From Isoetes taiwanensis (taxonomy: Eukaryota; Streptophyta; Lycopodiopsida; Isoetales; Isoetaceae): 64,000 nucleotides of DNA. The translations under genes were made by a program, and so were the position numbers. Location of the stretch: assembly GCA_021234155.1 (NCBI GenBank), contig JAJEKV010000054.1, forward strand, positions 5,007,962 to 5,071,961, read 5' to 3'. The notes under the pieces were generated by a model. The model did no database searches. It had not been told where the DNA came from and was given only the letters and a program-made list of their open reading frames with translations. Positions within the stretch are counted from its first letter, which is position 1; each line of letters starts with the position of its first letter. Shown here one piece after another: positions 26,888-39,100 of the stretch.

Positions 26888-27840
26888 GTAAGGGTTTTAG
26901 ACATGTTCACATTCAACAATGAGTTTTGGCATTTTGCTGGATGATTTAAAGCTAACTTAGTTTTAGGTGTTGGATGCATTTCGATGCATTTTAAAGCAGA
27001 GAAGAGACCAGCACGGAATTATTTATTTGCTTCCTTTTGTATCATGGGATTCTATCCTTTTATTTTTGTACAAAAATCAGAGTTGTGCATGGTCATGCTA
27101 TCAGTGCCCAGCTATAAACTATCCTCAGTACTGAGTAGATGTAATGGCAGACCTATTATGATGGCGCATTATTATATCGCATACCCATCTCATCTTAAGT
27201 CCATAATGAAGCAAGCTCCACCTGCAATATGTGAGAACCTTCTTTGATATTGTAGATCAACTTATTTGATAACGACCACCATGAGAACATATGAGAGCCC
27301 TATGGGTACGTATGCATTTGTTACCACCAGGAAGGCAACACTACTATAATTGGGTAACATTATGTATTCAAACTTTGCAGTATAGAATAGATGCTAAAAC
27401 ATCATGTTAAAAATAGATAGGAGCATCTGCAATAGGTCAGGCTGCTAGAGGAAGATTGCCCATTTATCCTGGGCACTAAGGCACATCCTAAGGGCTAGGT
27501 TCCATTGTTTGGCAGGGTATCCAAATGCTAACTTCATGCATTAGCTATAGAAATAAAGGAACGAGCATCGTGAAAAGTTTTGAGGATAAAATACTTCACC
27601 TGCAAAATCTAAAGCCAAGTATGGACATAACAGAGATATGCTGCACATACTCCAGTTGAGGATATCAGCAGGAAAATGGCAACTTATTGCTATTGTTGAA
27701 ATAATTGATGTCTGTTAAGCATGATTTCATTAATTGGATAAAATAACACAATTTTGAGAATTTTGAGCACACCTTATTTGCTCAAGCACGAATACTTTCA
27801 CCTAGTACTCGACCCCAACAAACATGAGGTAATTAACATA
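26888..27840. other. AT-rich sequence without a recognisable gene
   Basis: No supported coding sequence. A short open frame at 26,984-27,247 has no recognisable features. The interval may be intron downstream of the exon at 26,769. Confidence 0.35.
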
Positions 27841-28029
27841 CACATATACATACAAATTTTGTGTTATACTTGTACGTGTACATGACACTCGTATAAGCTC
27901 AATAATGGCCCTACATTGTACGCCAATAATTCACATCAATAATTTTACTTCACTATAAAAACGGCTTCACGAGGGGGTAGAGGCCATTCATCTTCCATGG
28001 CTTCCTCGATGCCTCGTCCAGAGCACATC

Positions 28030-28675
28030 TGATATGGTTTAAGGTTAATAACTAATAATGGTGCTCGGGGGAGTGGCCTTGCATGGAACAATATTTATTG
28101 ATATGATCAAGTAAGAAAGTCATCCAGTATGTCTAAGCCTTGCTATTATCAAAGAGAGTGCTAAAATAAACCTTGACCTTTATTTAGAGGCAAAAAGGCA
28201 AAAAAAGGTATTGTTGCCTATAAATAGAAGGACAACTTTGAGATGTGATATCTCCGCAACCACAACTCAGAAATCGGCGATCCTTACCTTGTTGGAAAGC
28301 TCTTGAAGTCTAGTTTCCAGATTGGGTTTGGTTGTCCATAGATTCCTTACGGTTTGAAAGTTATGCCCAGAAAGGTGCATAGGGGTCTGAGTTGACTGCA
28401 CAGCTAGATCTGCTTCTTCCTATGTTGATGATGAGCCTAGCCTTACCTTCTAGTATCTTCTCTTGTTCCTTGCTTGATCATATCATTAGAAGGAGTTCAT
28501 GTAACACCAGTGGTTGGTGGCTAGAAAGAGTTTGTTCTTATACAGTCTTGCGGAGTAGCTTGACTCGGTGATATCTCTTCTAGTTGGTCCGGTTGGGTGG
28601 TAAAACGAGTACCCTGTGGTATTTTGCTTTCTAATAAGTGGATGAATTTGCTGGAAGAACAGGTCATTCGTAACA
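28030..28675 (+). repeat. 5' LTR (646 bp)
   Basis: Starts TGATATGGTTTAAGG and ends CATTCGTAACA; matches 29,445-30,093 almost base for base. TG...CA ends are canonical. Confidence 0.96.
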
Positions 28676-28677
28676 AT

Positions 28678-28689
28678 TGGTATCAGAGC
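28678..28689 (+). promoter_or_regulatory. Primer-binding site, initiator Met-tRNA type
   Basis: TGGTATCAGAGC, two bases after the 5' LTR end, is the standard complement of the 3' end of plant initiator methionine tRNA. Confidence 0.95.
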
Positions 28690-29430
28690 TCAGTTCCGGT
28701 CTTTACCAGCGGAGCTGTGGGTGATAGAAGAGTTGGAAATTTGAGTGGCTTAGTAACACTCAAGATATCTTAAGGAAATAGGTTACCTCTTGTCTGGTAT
28801 GAAATTGATGTTTAGGGATTGTGATTAGAATTTTTAGATATTTCATATTGCATCCTTATGGCTGAGGTTGGTGCCTCAAGGTTGGAAAGAGTTGGTGCTC
28901 TTGACCAAGTGATTGGAATGAGTTGGTGCTCATGTCCATGTGAATAGAATGTTTGTTATTCCTGATGTTCGCAGTCTTACGGTTGGTACCGAGAGATTGC
29001 AAACCGAATGGAGATTGATCAGAAGTTGGTGCTTCTGGTGGAGGTTAGTAAACATTTTGAGACAAATTAAGTTGATTTTCTTTATTTGGAATAAGGAATA
29101 GATACTTTTATGTGTATACCCATGGTAGATTAGTGACTACGATTGCAACGTAGCCGGCTTGAACATGGTATACTTGATGTGAATGCCTCTTGGTAGATCA
29201 GTAATTGTGTCTGCAGCACAATAGGCTTGAACAAGAGAGCATAAGATGTAAAACTTTGAAGACTAGTAATTGTGGTTGCAACACAATTGGCTTGACAAAG
29301 TTACATCTGTACCTTGGAGGTACGAGGGGTATTCGGTACTTTGGAAGTACAAGAATATCCGTAACTATTTCTGAGTTGTGCAGGAATAAGATATTTCTAG
29401 AATCTTGTTGATCGTGGGCGATCAACCTTG
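28690..29430 (+). other. Non-coding interior of the LTR retrotransposon
   Basis: No gag or pol coding frame. Short repeats of the type GTTGGTGCT and GATTGTNNTTGCAACAC... occur, including several copies of GAGTTGGTGCTC (about 28,885-28,940). Confidence 0.8.
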
Positions 29431-29444
29431 AGAAGGGGAGGAAT
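29431..29444 (+). promoter_or_regulatory. Polypurine tract
   Basis: AGAAGGGGAGGAAT directly precedes the TGATAT start of the 3' LTR and would prime plus-strand DNA synthesis. Confidence 0.9.
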
Positions 29445-30093
29445 TGATATGGTTTAAGGTTAATAACTAATAATGGTGCTCGGGGGAGTGGCCTTGCATG
29501 GAACAATATTTATTGATATGATCAAGTAAGAAAGTCATCCAGTATGTCTAAGCCTTGCTATTATCAAAGAGAGTGCTAAAATAAACCTTGACCTTTATTT
29601 AGAGGCAAAAAGGCAAAAAAAAGTATTGTTGCCTATAAATAGAAGGACAACTTTGAGATGTGATATCTCCGCAACCACAACTCAGAAATCGGCGATCCTT
29701 ACCTTGTTGGAAAGCTCTTGAAGTCTAGTTTCCAGATTGGGTTTGGTTGTCCATAGATTCCTTACGGTTTGAAAGTTATGCCCAGAAAGGTGCATAGGGG
29801 TCTGAGTTGACTGCCACAGCCTAGATCTCGCTTCTTCCTATGTTGATGATGAGCCTAGCCTTACCTTCTAGTATCTTCTCTTGTTCCTTGCTTGATCATA
29901 TCATTAGAAGGAGTTCATGTAACACCAGTGGTTGGTGGCTAGAAAGAGTTTGTTCTTATACGCCTTGCGGGAGTAGCTTGACTCGGTGATATCTCTTCTA
30001 GTTGGTCCGGTTGGGTGGTAAAACGAGTACCCTGTGGTATTTTGCTTTCTAATAAGTGGATGAATTTGCTGGAAGAACAGGTCATTCGTAACA
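29445..30093 (+). repeat. 3' LTR (649 bp)
   Basis: Near-identical partner of 28,030-28,675. Differences include three one-base insertions around 29,816-29,832 and small changes near 29,960. Confidence 0.96.
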
Positions 30094-30651
30094 ACATCCG
30101 CTCTTTCAAGTGTTACTTGAGCTACAACGATCTGGGCGAATGCGCTAGAAATAGCGTTAAGCTTGATCCATGGCTCTTATCTAAAGTCGATGGACCTGCT
30201 AGTGCTTGCAGGGAAGCTCACTTTCAGCGTTAAAGTCCATATTTACCGGCTTCCCCGATCAGAGATCTATGAGCTGAATGGCATCACGAGCTTTGATGTT
30301 GATGACGAGTGAATCTGCACCTGCTAATAATGTAATAATGACATGGGTACCTAATAACTAAGTAAGGATGTAATAGCATTCTGATTAAGGATGTAATATC
30401 ACGTACCTTAACTGAGTATATTGTAACGATGTGCTATCCCACCTCCACTTATTCTCGCGTAAGCTGTCATTGAATTCAATCATAGCTAAATTAGCCAAGC
30501 AAACATGTTTTGAAACATAATGCATATTAGTACGCATACATATATCCATACGAAAGATGTATTATACTTGTATTTATACAACGGTCTTATACACGAGAAA
30601 TAATGACGCCGAAGTCTACCCTAATAATTCACCTTAATAATTCTACCTCAC

Positions 30652-30932
30652 TATAAAAGCTTCTCACTTCGGGGCTAAAGTTCATTCCTCTCCCATGGAT
30701 TATTTGCCTTCATCAATTCACCACATCGAGGCGATCAAGTGCTCAATGAGCCACTCGATCTTGTTGGTTGCCTAGACAGCATCTTCTTCTTGATCCCTAC
30801 CGCCGAAGAAAAGCTTTGGGCCGAGATTCGTTGTTCACAAAACAATTCGTGTAATGATCCATCTGATTTGGCTTCCCCGAAATGAGCTATGAGATATCGT
30901 GGATCACTACTACAGATCCCGAAGATGAATGA
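30652..30932 (+). pseudogene. Small gene, unit 2 (tandem partner of unit 1)
   Basis: A TATAAAA box at 30,652-30,658 precedes an ATG at 30,695 by 43 bp, as in unit 1. The upstream 100-150 bp are also similar (both have TTCACNTNAATAATTNTACNTCACTATAAAA-type sequence). The frame starts MDYLPSSIHHIEAIKCSMSH and is broken by a stop near 30,771; in another frame IHLIWLPRNEL and then EISWITTTDPEDE before TGA at 30,930 match the end of unit 1 (IYRLPRSEIYEL, DVDDE). Both units are therefore diverged copies of one short acidic-tailed protein gene of unknown function. Confidence 0.5.
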
Positions 30933-31022
30933 ATCACCGCTTAGCATTGTATAGTGTAAGAGCTCTTGTGTTGAGATGGAAAACGCAGAGCGTAACAAAT
31001 AATAACTAGTCTATTGTAACTT

Positions 31023-34000
31023 TCATGTTATGAATGATATAGTAATTATGTAAAAGAGCATTGCATACCTCAGGGAGTTCTCATCATCGCCCTTAGCTTC
31101 TTTAGCCACTAATTCTTGCAACCGAGCCCTAACACTCTTGGGGATCACCACTGACAATGGCCTGGTCTCTACGGCCCAACCATAGTCTATTGTTTTCAAA
31201 GGTTGGTAGCGTGGCGGGTCATTAGGATTGGGTCTCCAATTCTTGCTCCAGCAATCCCTATACTGCATTGCATATGAGGTTCCCTTTCTGGCAATAGGTT
31301 CAAACCAAGAGACAAACACCTCTTCGTAATGTGGGAGATTAGGGTCCTCTATTGGGTCCTCTTCGGCAAAACCCATCCATGTCGGGCAGTTATCATGTGG
31401 TCTGATTAGCAAGAGCATTCCCTTCTTGACATCTTGGTAGGGGTCGAATATTTCAACTGGGTTCTTGGGTCTACCCGAGAAAGGCCCAACGTAATGAGAT
31501 GCTTCAATGTGCTCATCCACAAACACTCTTTCGGGTTCTTCCAATGCACTTTGCCTGGTGCTGGGCCAGAAATCCTGAATGAGAGCTCTACCGGGCTGCA
31601 CGTCACCAAGCACTCGCAACAAGGTGGACCAGTAGTCAATAACTTCATTCATATATGTGTTGGACCATGACTTATCGCCAGCTCTAGAAATAGCTGCCCA
31701 AAGGCATCATGTACTTGGCAATAGAAGCTCTTAATGCACCTATATCTTTCAAGCTCCCATATGGCTGCAGGACCTTAGGTGACCCTCTCGGAATCATAGG
31801 TAAACCTTGGGCATCCTCCTTCCACATTCTGATTCCCTTTTCAGGGAGCCACTCCCTATGCCCCGGCCTCATCTTGTAGAACATTAGTGGCCATCCATCC
31901 TTCATGCAAAACTTGAAGAGTAGAGGTTCCAAGTGACCACATAAACGGTCCTTCTTATCGTGGATAAAACCTTTCACGAATTCCTTCCAATCGTGAACCT
32001 CTGTCACAAGGTAAGGCGAAGGAGCCTTTGAACTACACCGCTCAAGAGTTGCATAAGCTCGGAATAGTCAATGCATCTGATCTTCTCATTAGAGTAGAGT
32101 AGTTTCCAAATAGGGCATCTATGTCATCGTGGGTGTGTCCAACCATCATGAATCCCAGCTGCACTTGATCAAATACACCTAACCAAACCAAGTATGACAA
32201 GTAAGAGAAAAGATATCTATTCTTATTCTGAACCTGAGCAATTATCTAGCTGCAAGTAAAGCCTCCTAGGCAACTTGTTTGCTACCATGGGGCCTTTGAT
32301 AGGAGGCATAAAATCATTTCTACTGCCATTCATCATTTTTGTCCTGAGGTTATCTGTGTTTAAAATTGCTGCACCCCACCGCTTCGATCGATCAAGATCT
32401 CTCAAATGGCCCCAATTATCCTCGATTTATTCTCCAGTGTCTTCAAGGTATGATTCAAGGATCCCACATGAAAATTAGAATCATCGGGCCGAGGTCCAAA
32501 GAGAAGTGGCCCAAGGCACCTATACCATGGCCGTGCATGAGAGCACCACAACACCTTGACCTTGATCGTTCACCCCTCCATACGACTTTGCTAGTTTCTC
32601 TAGACGAGGGACCATGGTCTTATTCTGATCCATCTTATCATGTATAATGGTTAAAGCGTGCTCGGAGATCTATCGCGACAAAGCTCTCCAGGACCGATAA
32701 AGGCTCCCCGCAAGAAATCTGGCGCCATATGCGATTTCCTCTCTATTGCAAGTACCCTTCTTTTCGCTTGGATCTCTGGTCTTAGCAAGCTTTTCCTTTA
32801 TGACAATACAGGTGTTACACTTGGAAAATGCTATCCTCTTAGCTATTGATACCTCTGAATGATTCTCTTTCCAAGCGCATTTAAATGACGAAAGGAGAAA
32901 TATGCTTGCTGTCATCTCAGAACGGAAATATCTACTTCTTGGTATATATCCTTCTTAGTCAAGACGTAAGGTAGCCTCTTAACATTTTGTTCACTACCCT
33001 CGCCGTAATTTTCGAAAGTGTGGCATCGTCTCTGCTTTTCATCTATGAACATAGATAGCACAAAGATTGCCCGACCAAAGTATGAGACCTTGGCTTCTTA
33101 GACCCGAGATTTCCGTGCTCGGCAATTACGTGGCCATCATTGAAGAGCTTCTTCCACTTGTAAAAGTGGAAATGGGAATGCCATAGGCTTTATGCCATGC
33201 TTTCACGCACACCGTTTGTTATTCAACATCGGTTTATGGACTACACCATTTTCGAGCAAAGATCTAGCATGTTATATGCAAAAGTTGTGCGCTCAGGGAC
33301 TTCATGTTCCAAAGAAAAGGTTCTCATGCAAGCTATCTCCGGGATGTAAAATTTGCACAAAGATCGTTTCATGCAAAAGACACGGTGATGACCTGAAGTC
33401 TAGAATAGCCTCAAAGACTAGTTTTTCTTTCACATTTACTCTGTGCTGGGCGTGTTCTGGGTCTCCGATTGACCATGCTGTAAGGTCTCTTTTTGGTGAT
33501 GCCAATTTCGGGTCTAATGGAGTAAGGTTCATTCTCCACATCCTTCTCCTTCACCGCAACCACAAGAGTAGAAACTGGAATGTTATCAACGAGCACGAGG
33601 GCTATGGGCCATCTCACAAGGTCATGCAGTTGGGGCATTTACGCACAAACCCGGCAAACGCGATAGAGATCTTTTTTCGTGCATTGGAAAAATGTTCATG
33701 ATAGTAGCAGCTATCGAGCCTTCCCCTAACTTCACGTCAGACACAGCATGGTTTGGATCGGCAAAAACGATAACACCATAGGCATAAGCCATGTAGCAGC
33801 ATTCATGCATGAGTGTGCACGCCTTCTCAACTAACTCATCTCTAGAAAGCCCTTGCACATGATTCGCCTCATTATCGGGCTAACCCCTCATTCCCTCATC
33901 CCCGCCAGGTCTATGCGTTTTATCCGACTCGGTGGGGTGCATGCTTCCTCATCTCTATCAAGTTGAGCAGCAATGTCCTTCTTGTACCACAACACAAAAG

Positions 34001-34255
34001 TCCCCACGGCTTCACCCATTTTTCTATTTCCATTTCGAATTGGTAGCGTAATCGCCCATCCGTAACATTCACAATTGAAACGACAAACCATACCCTCCGG
34101 GACGGTCCGAATTGTGATGGCGCCGAAATTGTGGACTCTTCCTTCGCCACCTTTTTCCCCGCCAGATCTGCCGGAATTACATCAGCCATCCCGCAAACAA
34201 GAGGTCGCGGAATAGCGCCGCCCGATCCTCGTGTAGCGTAAAGCACTGTGATCAC
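31023..34255 (-). pseudogene. DUF8039/DUF7869-like transposon gene, copy 2
   Basis: On the minus strand: KKVAKEESTISAP and GEAVGTFVLW (34,170-34,000, DUF8039-like); GVIVFADPNHAVSDVKLGEG and a C-rich stretch with LVRWPIALVLVD (33,800-33,560); FYKWKKLFNDG with AEHGNLGSKKP (about 33,160-33,090); SIAKRIAFSKCNTC (about 32,830); IIHDKMDQNKTMVPRLEK (about 32,640); RRLYLQLDNCSGSE (32,260); NKNRYLFSYL, then GFMMVGHTHDDIDALFG (about 32,140); and a C-terminal part with TWMGFAEED, VFVSWFEPIARKGTS and CWSKNWRPNPNDPP (31,400-31,220). The G-H-T-H-x-D-I-D motif is typical of what I recall as DUF7869. Multiple frameshifts and stops make it a pseudogene, but all blocks are present, so copy 2 defines the full length of the family. 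Confidence 0.7.
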
Positions 34256-35467
34256 AAACCACTACAAAAAATAGGAACTGAAAAATAAAAAATGCTCGGG
34301 ACTATCGCCACCGCGATCTTATCGAGCATGGGTAAGAACGCGGCCGCGCTTTTTGCAAGCATTCACACTAGCTGTTTCGATAAGAACTCGTGCAAATCAC
34401 ATTTCGAGGCTAGCTAGTGGTTTCAACTCAAAGTTGTCGATAGCTGGGAGTTCATTGGTCAATAGCAAGTGTAGATTTGTTGAAGGTATCGCGACCGCGA
34501 TCTCGTGGAGCACCAAAGTTATACGACTGACTTACAGAATAAAGCATTACTCATACCTCACAGAATACGGTGGCGTCAACGTCAACTTGTAGCCGGTGGC
34601 GTCAACATCAACTTGTAGCCGGTGGCATCAACGTCAACTTGTACCCGTCAGAAGCTGCAGTGTCATAAAAACAGTGTTTAGTTTCATCCACATGGAGAAA
34701 GAAAGCATATACCCGAAACACGTTTACATTGTATAATAAACACACCAGAGTGCACAGTTTTGCTTAGAACATCTATTTTTACATAGTTGCAACAAAGTAT
34801 CAGGAGGTATCTTATCAATCCATGCAATACATAGTGATGTTAGTGCAGAGACTCGGAGGTTGTAGTTATAATTAAAATTCAGTGCAACATAGACGTTGAG
34901 TTCACTTCAGATGAGGGATATGCATCGAAATAGGCCTTTTACCTCGCTAAACCCCGAATTCGATGCGATTGCAGAATTCAATGTGTAGTGGCGGATTGCA
35001 AGCGGATTATCGGCCCCTCGTCAGCGCCTTCAATGGATGCGGAATTCTGCAGCAAATCCTTGCCCGAACTTGGCCCAGCTTAGGCGCAGCTCCAAATACC
35101 TCGAAGATCTTGCAAAACAATGAAATTTGAATTGGCTTTTCCCGCTTTCGAATTGGTTTGTTCTCGATTTCAAATTCTACAAATCGTCGGCCCCAGAACC
35201 GGATTTTTGGGGGCATTTATGGCTGCATAATGTGTCAGTCCGAAATTACGCCCGAATTTGAACGCTGGACGTCCAAGTGGATAAGGACCTTTCCTACGGA
35301 TTACTTGCCTTTTTCGGACGGGTATATTCGCGACGACGCATTTATGTCGGGGAATAAATACGGGCCGTGGGCCGTAATTAATAATCGCCGGCAGACGACG
35401 CCATTATGGTCGCACGCGTTTTTCACGCCGCAATTATGAGGGGCTGCAATTAATTTCGCGCGCCGTT
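34256..35467. other. Divergent intergenic region with palindromes and a short tandem repeat
   Basis: Lies between the divergent starts of the minus-strand DUF7869-like gene and the plus-strand gene at 35,611. It contains three palindrome copies (34,303-34,320; 34,334-34,354; 34,487-34,504) and a 26-bp tandem repeat. An open frame at 35,158-35,439 shows no recognisable domain. Confidence 0.5.
34569..34646. repeat. 26-bp tandem repeat, three units
   Basis: Three consecutive copies of GGTGGCGTCAACGTCAACTT followed by GTAGCC, with one or two substitutions in copies 2 and 3. Confidence 0.95.
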
Positions 35468-35638
35468 CTATAAATTGAAACTTCAAACCTTTAAAAACAA
35501 ATTTCGACTCCGCGATTTCGTTCAGCGCCTAGCGCCTTCGCCCTCCGAGCGCCTTCTCGAGCCACTCCAAAAAGACTCGTATTTCGAACTCAGCCAGCGC
35601 CCGCGATCCCATGGCACCTAAGGACTCCCTCAAAGAAG
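35468..35638 (+). promoter_or_regulatory. Promoter, leader and first exon of the plus-strand gene
   Basis: A TATAAATT box at about 35,469 is followed by a leader with repeated GCGCCTTC and CAGCGCC, then an ATG at 35,611 opening MAPKDSLKE and a possible donor GTATTT at 35,639. The palindrome array sits immediately downstream, inside the presumed first intron; an acceptor ATTATGCAG lies at about 36,109. Confidence 0.45.
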
Positions 35639-35649
35639 GTATTTTCTAA

Positions 35650-35905
35650 CATTTCAGCTCAGCAAGATCGCGGCCGCGATCTTGCCTACTCGAGCTTCTA
35701 TTGTTTTCATAAGTATAGCTGCTCAGCAAGATCGCGGCCGCGGTCTTGCTTGATAGGTTTTGTAATTTCTAGACAGCGTTCTTCATAAGTGTAGCTGCTC
35801 AACAAGATCGCGGCCGCGGTCTTGCTTGATAGGTTTTGTAATTTCTAGACAGCGGTCTTCATAAGTGTAGCTGCTCAACAAGATCGCGGCGGTCCGGCCG
35901 AGTAT
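35650..35905. repeat. 76-bp tandem repeat carrying the palindrome
   Basis: Units starting GTAGCTGCTCA at about 35,716, 35,792 and 35,868 each contain one palindrome followed by TTGCTTGATAGGTTTTGTAA and TTTCTAGACAGCG. The unit was amplified in tandem with the palindrome inside, just downstream of the plus-strand gene's first exon. Confidence 0.9.
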
Positions 35906-36109
35906 AGATTTTCTTTCTTTATATGTTTCATGAGTACTAGTGTAGTATGCGCCATTAGGTTCAGCGACCAGTGATGTTTTCTTGCCGTGCTTAAGTGCTA
36001 CACAACGTCGCGGCCGCGATAGTGTGGAGTTCTATTTTAGCTGCTCGGCAGGATCGCGGTCGCGTTTCTCTACAGTAGTTTCTACCTTTTCCTTGCACCA
36101 CATTATGCA

Positions 36110-39100
36110 GCCTACCAGGCACTCACCACGGGCTTTTGTTTACAAAGACACTTGCTCTCTTCCGGGACCGGATGTCGAGCCAGTCCAGATTATAACCCTT
36201 CCAATGAAAGGAAATGGTGTATTGAGATTGCACAAAGCTATACCGCACATTAAGGGTGACCGCAGAAAAGGACACATTACTTTTCATGGACCGAAAAAAA
36301 GCCGAGGGCGTTGAACAAGTTGGCATAGTGGTGGCAATGTGGGAAGGCACGAAGAACAATGTGCAAGATGCTATCATATGCGCAGCATTGAGGACACACA
36401 AGCATTGCGGTTTAAGAGTACATTTTAAAATGGCGCAATTATGACCCGTCTATGATGACAGCCGGCAAAATGAACAAACCCGACCCACGTGGAAAACGTC
36501 CCCACGTCGGCTAAGGGTTATGGCTGGTTGTTGCCATCCTATGAATCTCTCTTTTATCGGTATAAAGGGAAACAGACATATTGCTTTCGGGTTCTCGGCA
36601 TGCGTAAATGGTTTGTCTACGACAAGAAGCCTCCAGCCGTGCCTTGAAAGCGCCGGGACGAAGATGCCCTCCGTGATGGACACTAATTGGCTAAGAGCCG
36701 TGGCCAAGAAAAAGAGTGTGAAGCCTATTGCTTTGCTTTGGGAGAGACATCGGCACCAAAAAGAAATTGCTCAAGAACCACAATCCACGATAAACCCCCT
36801 CGGTATTGTTAACCCTACTCTTCCTATTGCTATGAAGGCCCCGGATAGCACTACATCCGGTGGATTTATTCCAAAAAGTTCCCTCCTTTCAGAATTAGCC
36901 TCGTAAATCGACACCTCATCAAGATAGCCCGCGTTTCAGCGATTCACAAACCCCCCCGCCATTCTGGATGCTTCCTCTAGACTAGCATTGCCATGGCACC
37001 ACGACCTGCCATTCGGTCGAGTTGAAGTTCAATCCCGAAGAGGAACATAAGATGGCAGAGCAAACCACTTTCGAAGCTTGAACAGTTCAAAAGGTTCTAC
37101 CCCTTAGGGGTTAATTGGTTTACAAAGATTTCTATTTTTGATTGTGAACCTGCACCAAAAACTTGACACCGCAATGCGGTCAAATGACCATGTTCAAACT
37201 CGGTTAAAAGCTTCAAGACATACCCGACAGAGGTCCTCACCCTGGCGGCGTCGTTCCGCTTTGACCCTATTACCGTAACTAATTCTTTTTATCTCTTGGA
37301 CACTTTCGTTATGTAGATTTGACCCGACGGTTGTCTATCTTTCGGGAAGAGGGTGACATGGAGCAATCCGTAAGATTTGAAGGGCAAGAAATTTTATATT
37401 ATTTCGGCAACCCGCGATATTTCTTGCACAACTCCTTTGTTCTATTGCCGGCGAAGTTCGAGCGACAAAGAACGAATTTGCCAAAGTATATGCTAGAAGA
37501 CGATCGAGGGTGCTCAACGGAAATCTTCACGCACAATGAATATATAGAGTTGAGTATTCAATGCAACGGCAATTGCAAACACCGTAATCAGAGCCACCGA
37601 TTGAAAAACCGCAACAACCGTCATCATCGCACAAGGCTTATGGTTGCCCTCCACAAGGACTTATAGGGACAGCTAAAACTTCAGCTTGGAAGGTATTTAT
37701 TTGTTTTCTACTCGCCAAGTTCGCGGCCGCGATCTTGATGACCTTGAAATTGCTTCTGCAGGATTTCCATGAAATTGCAACGACCACCTTGAAAGTGCAG
37801 GAGCTTAAGGATGAAAAACAATTCATTTTATGGATGAAAAGGTTTTCAAAGAAGTTAATGGAAGTTGCGATGGTCTGTGGGTGAGTCGTAACTCTTCGGT
37901 GGCGACCATGGTGAGTTTCGGACAAGCCATCCAAAGACTTCTTTAACAAGACACTCTCCCGGTTGCTCACGAGGTATGTCGAATCTTGAGAGGTGTCACC
38001 GGTACTTTCGATGAGATTATAGAAGGCAAGACGTATTTAAAGGTGCAGTCAGGTTATAGCGGGAGATTTGATTGCAAACAACGGGCAACTGACATCAGAA
38101 CCCTCACTTTTATGAGGCGAGAAATTTTTTCTTATGCCACAAATTTACTGCAAAAGGATTTCGATAGCTGGGAGGAATTGCTTCAGGCTTTTCCTGATTT
38201 GGTGAGCACAGAGAATAATTGGATATATCGACATCTGCGATACGAATGCGTCAAGGCTAATTATAACAAGGATCATACACTAGGTAACCTACCTGTAGCC
38301 TTTCTGGAGCCAATCAGGAATATTCTAAAGCCAAAAGAGGCTAGAAAAAGAAAGGAAAAGAAAAATATTGTCATAGCAGTGACAAAGGATGGCATCCCTA
38401 CTTCCTCCCAAGTGTCGAGAATCGCGACATTGATATTTATTGACATCCGAGGGATGAACAAGGTATGGGATTGCAAGAAATACACAGATCTATTTACAAG
38501 GATAGCTACCATGACGATTGCCAAAGTTTATCACTTGGTTATTATCATGCGCTCAGTGAATTTGCCAAATTGCTTGTACAGTCAGAAGCAAATTCAGGGC
38601 GGTGGCTACCTATCTTTAGGTTCCTATGAAGAAACGGGATGGGAGAGCAAACGAAGGGTGAAAGAACATCAGTACTTTATTAGTCATATGTGCATTAACA
38701 GGAGTGATGTTCGTGTAACACCTGCAACCCGAGTTGGAGCTTCACCTATCTCCACACGGCAAGGCTCCTAAGTCAACACCATTGCCTCCAATGCCGCTAA
38801 CAGGTAATGAGGATGCCGACGAGAAGATAAAAAAGAAATATCAGACTCTTTTACAGGCAAACCAAGATTCAAATGGGCGGCAATGGAAGGAGATCTTGTA
38901 TTGAAATGCCGGTGAAAACCTCCTATGCCTACCATATTGTTGAACAATTTGGTGCCGACCGATGGTTGTGTTACGGATTTCTTTTTTAATTTTGGGGCGG
39001 CTTCGTGTTGCTCTTATGCAAGGCAAAAAGAGCGTGGCTTTCGAAAGTTCGGGTAAAGTGTGCGTTTCACGAGGGCGTTCTTTGAAACGCTTTGATAAAA

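Larger units (their letters stand above)
28030..30093 (+). mobile_element. Complete non-autonomous LTR retrotransposon
   Basis: Two near-identical LTRs (28,030-28,675 and 29,445-30,093) begin TGATATGG and end GTAACA. Both flanks carry the 5-bp target duplication ACATC (28,025-28,029; 30,094-30,098). The primer site TGGTATCAGAGC follows the left LTR and a purine tract precedes the right LTR. The 769-bp interior has no gag or pol frame, so the element must have been mobilised by enzymes of another retroelement. The plus-strand orientation is set by PBS and PPT. The LTRs differ only by a few substitutions and small indels, so the insertion is recent compared with the rest of the window. Confidence 0.96.
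27954..30312 (+). pseudogene. Small gene, unit 1, split by an LTR retrotransposon
   Basis: A TATAAAA box at 27,954-27,960 precedes an ATG at 27,997 by 43 bp. The frame MASSMPRPEHI stops at the LTR insertion at 28,029 and resumes at 30,099 with RSFKCYLSYNDLGECARNSV. A one-base shift near 30,205 leads to VHIYRLPRSEIYELNG and an acidic end DVDDE before TGA at 30,310-30,312. The intact product would be about 80 residues. It has a diverged tandem partner at 30,652-30,932 with the same TATA-to-ATG distance. Function unknown; it may be part of a mobile element rather than a host gene. Confidence 0.55.
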
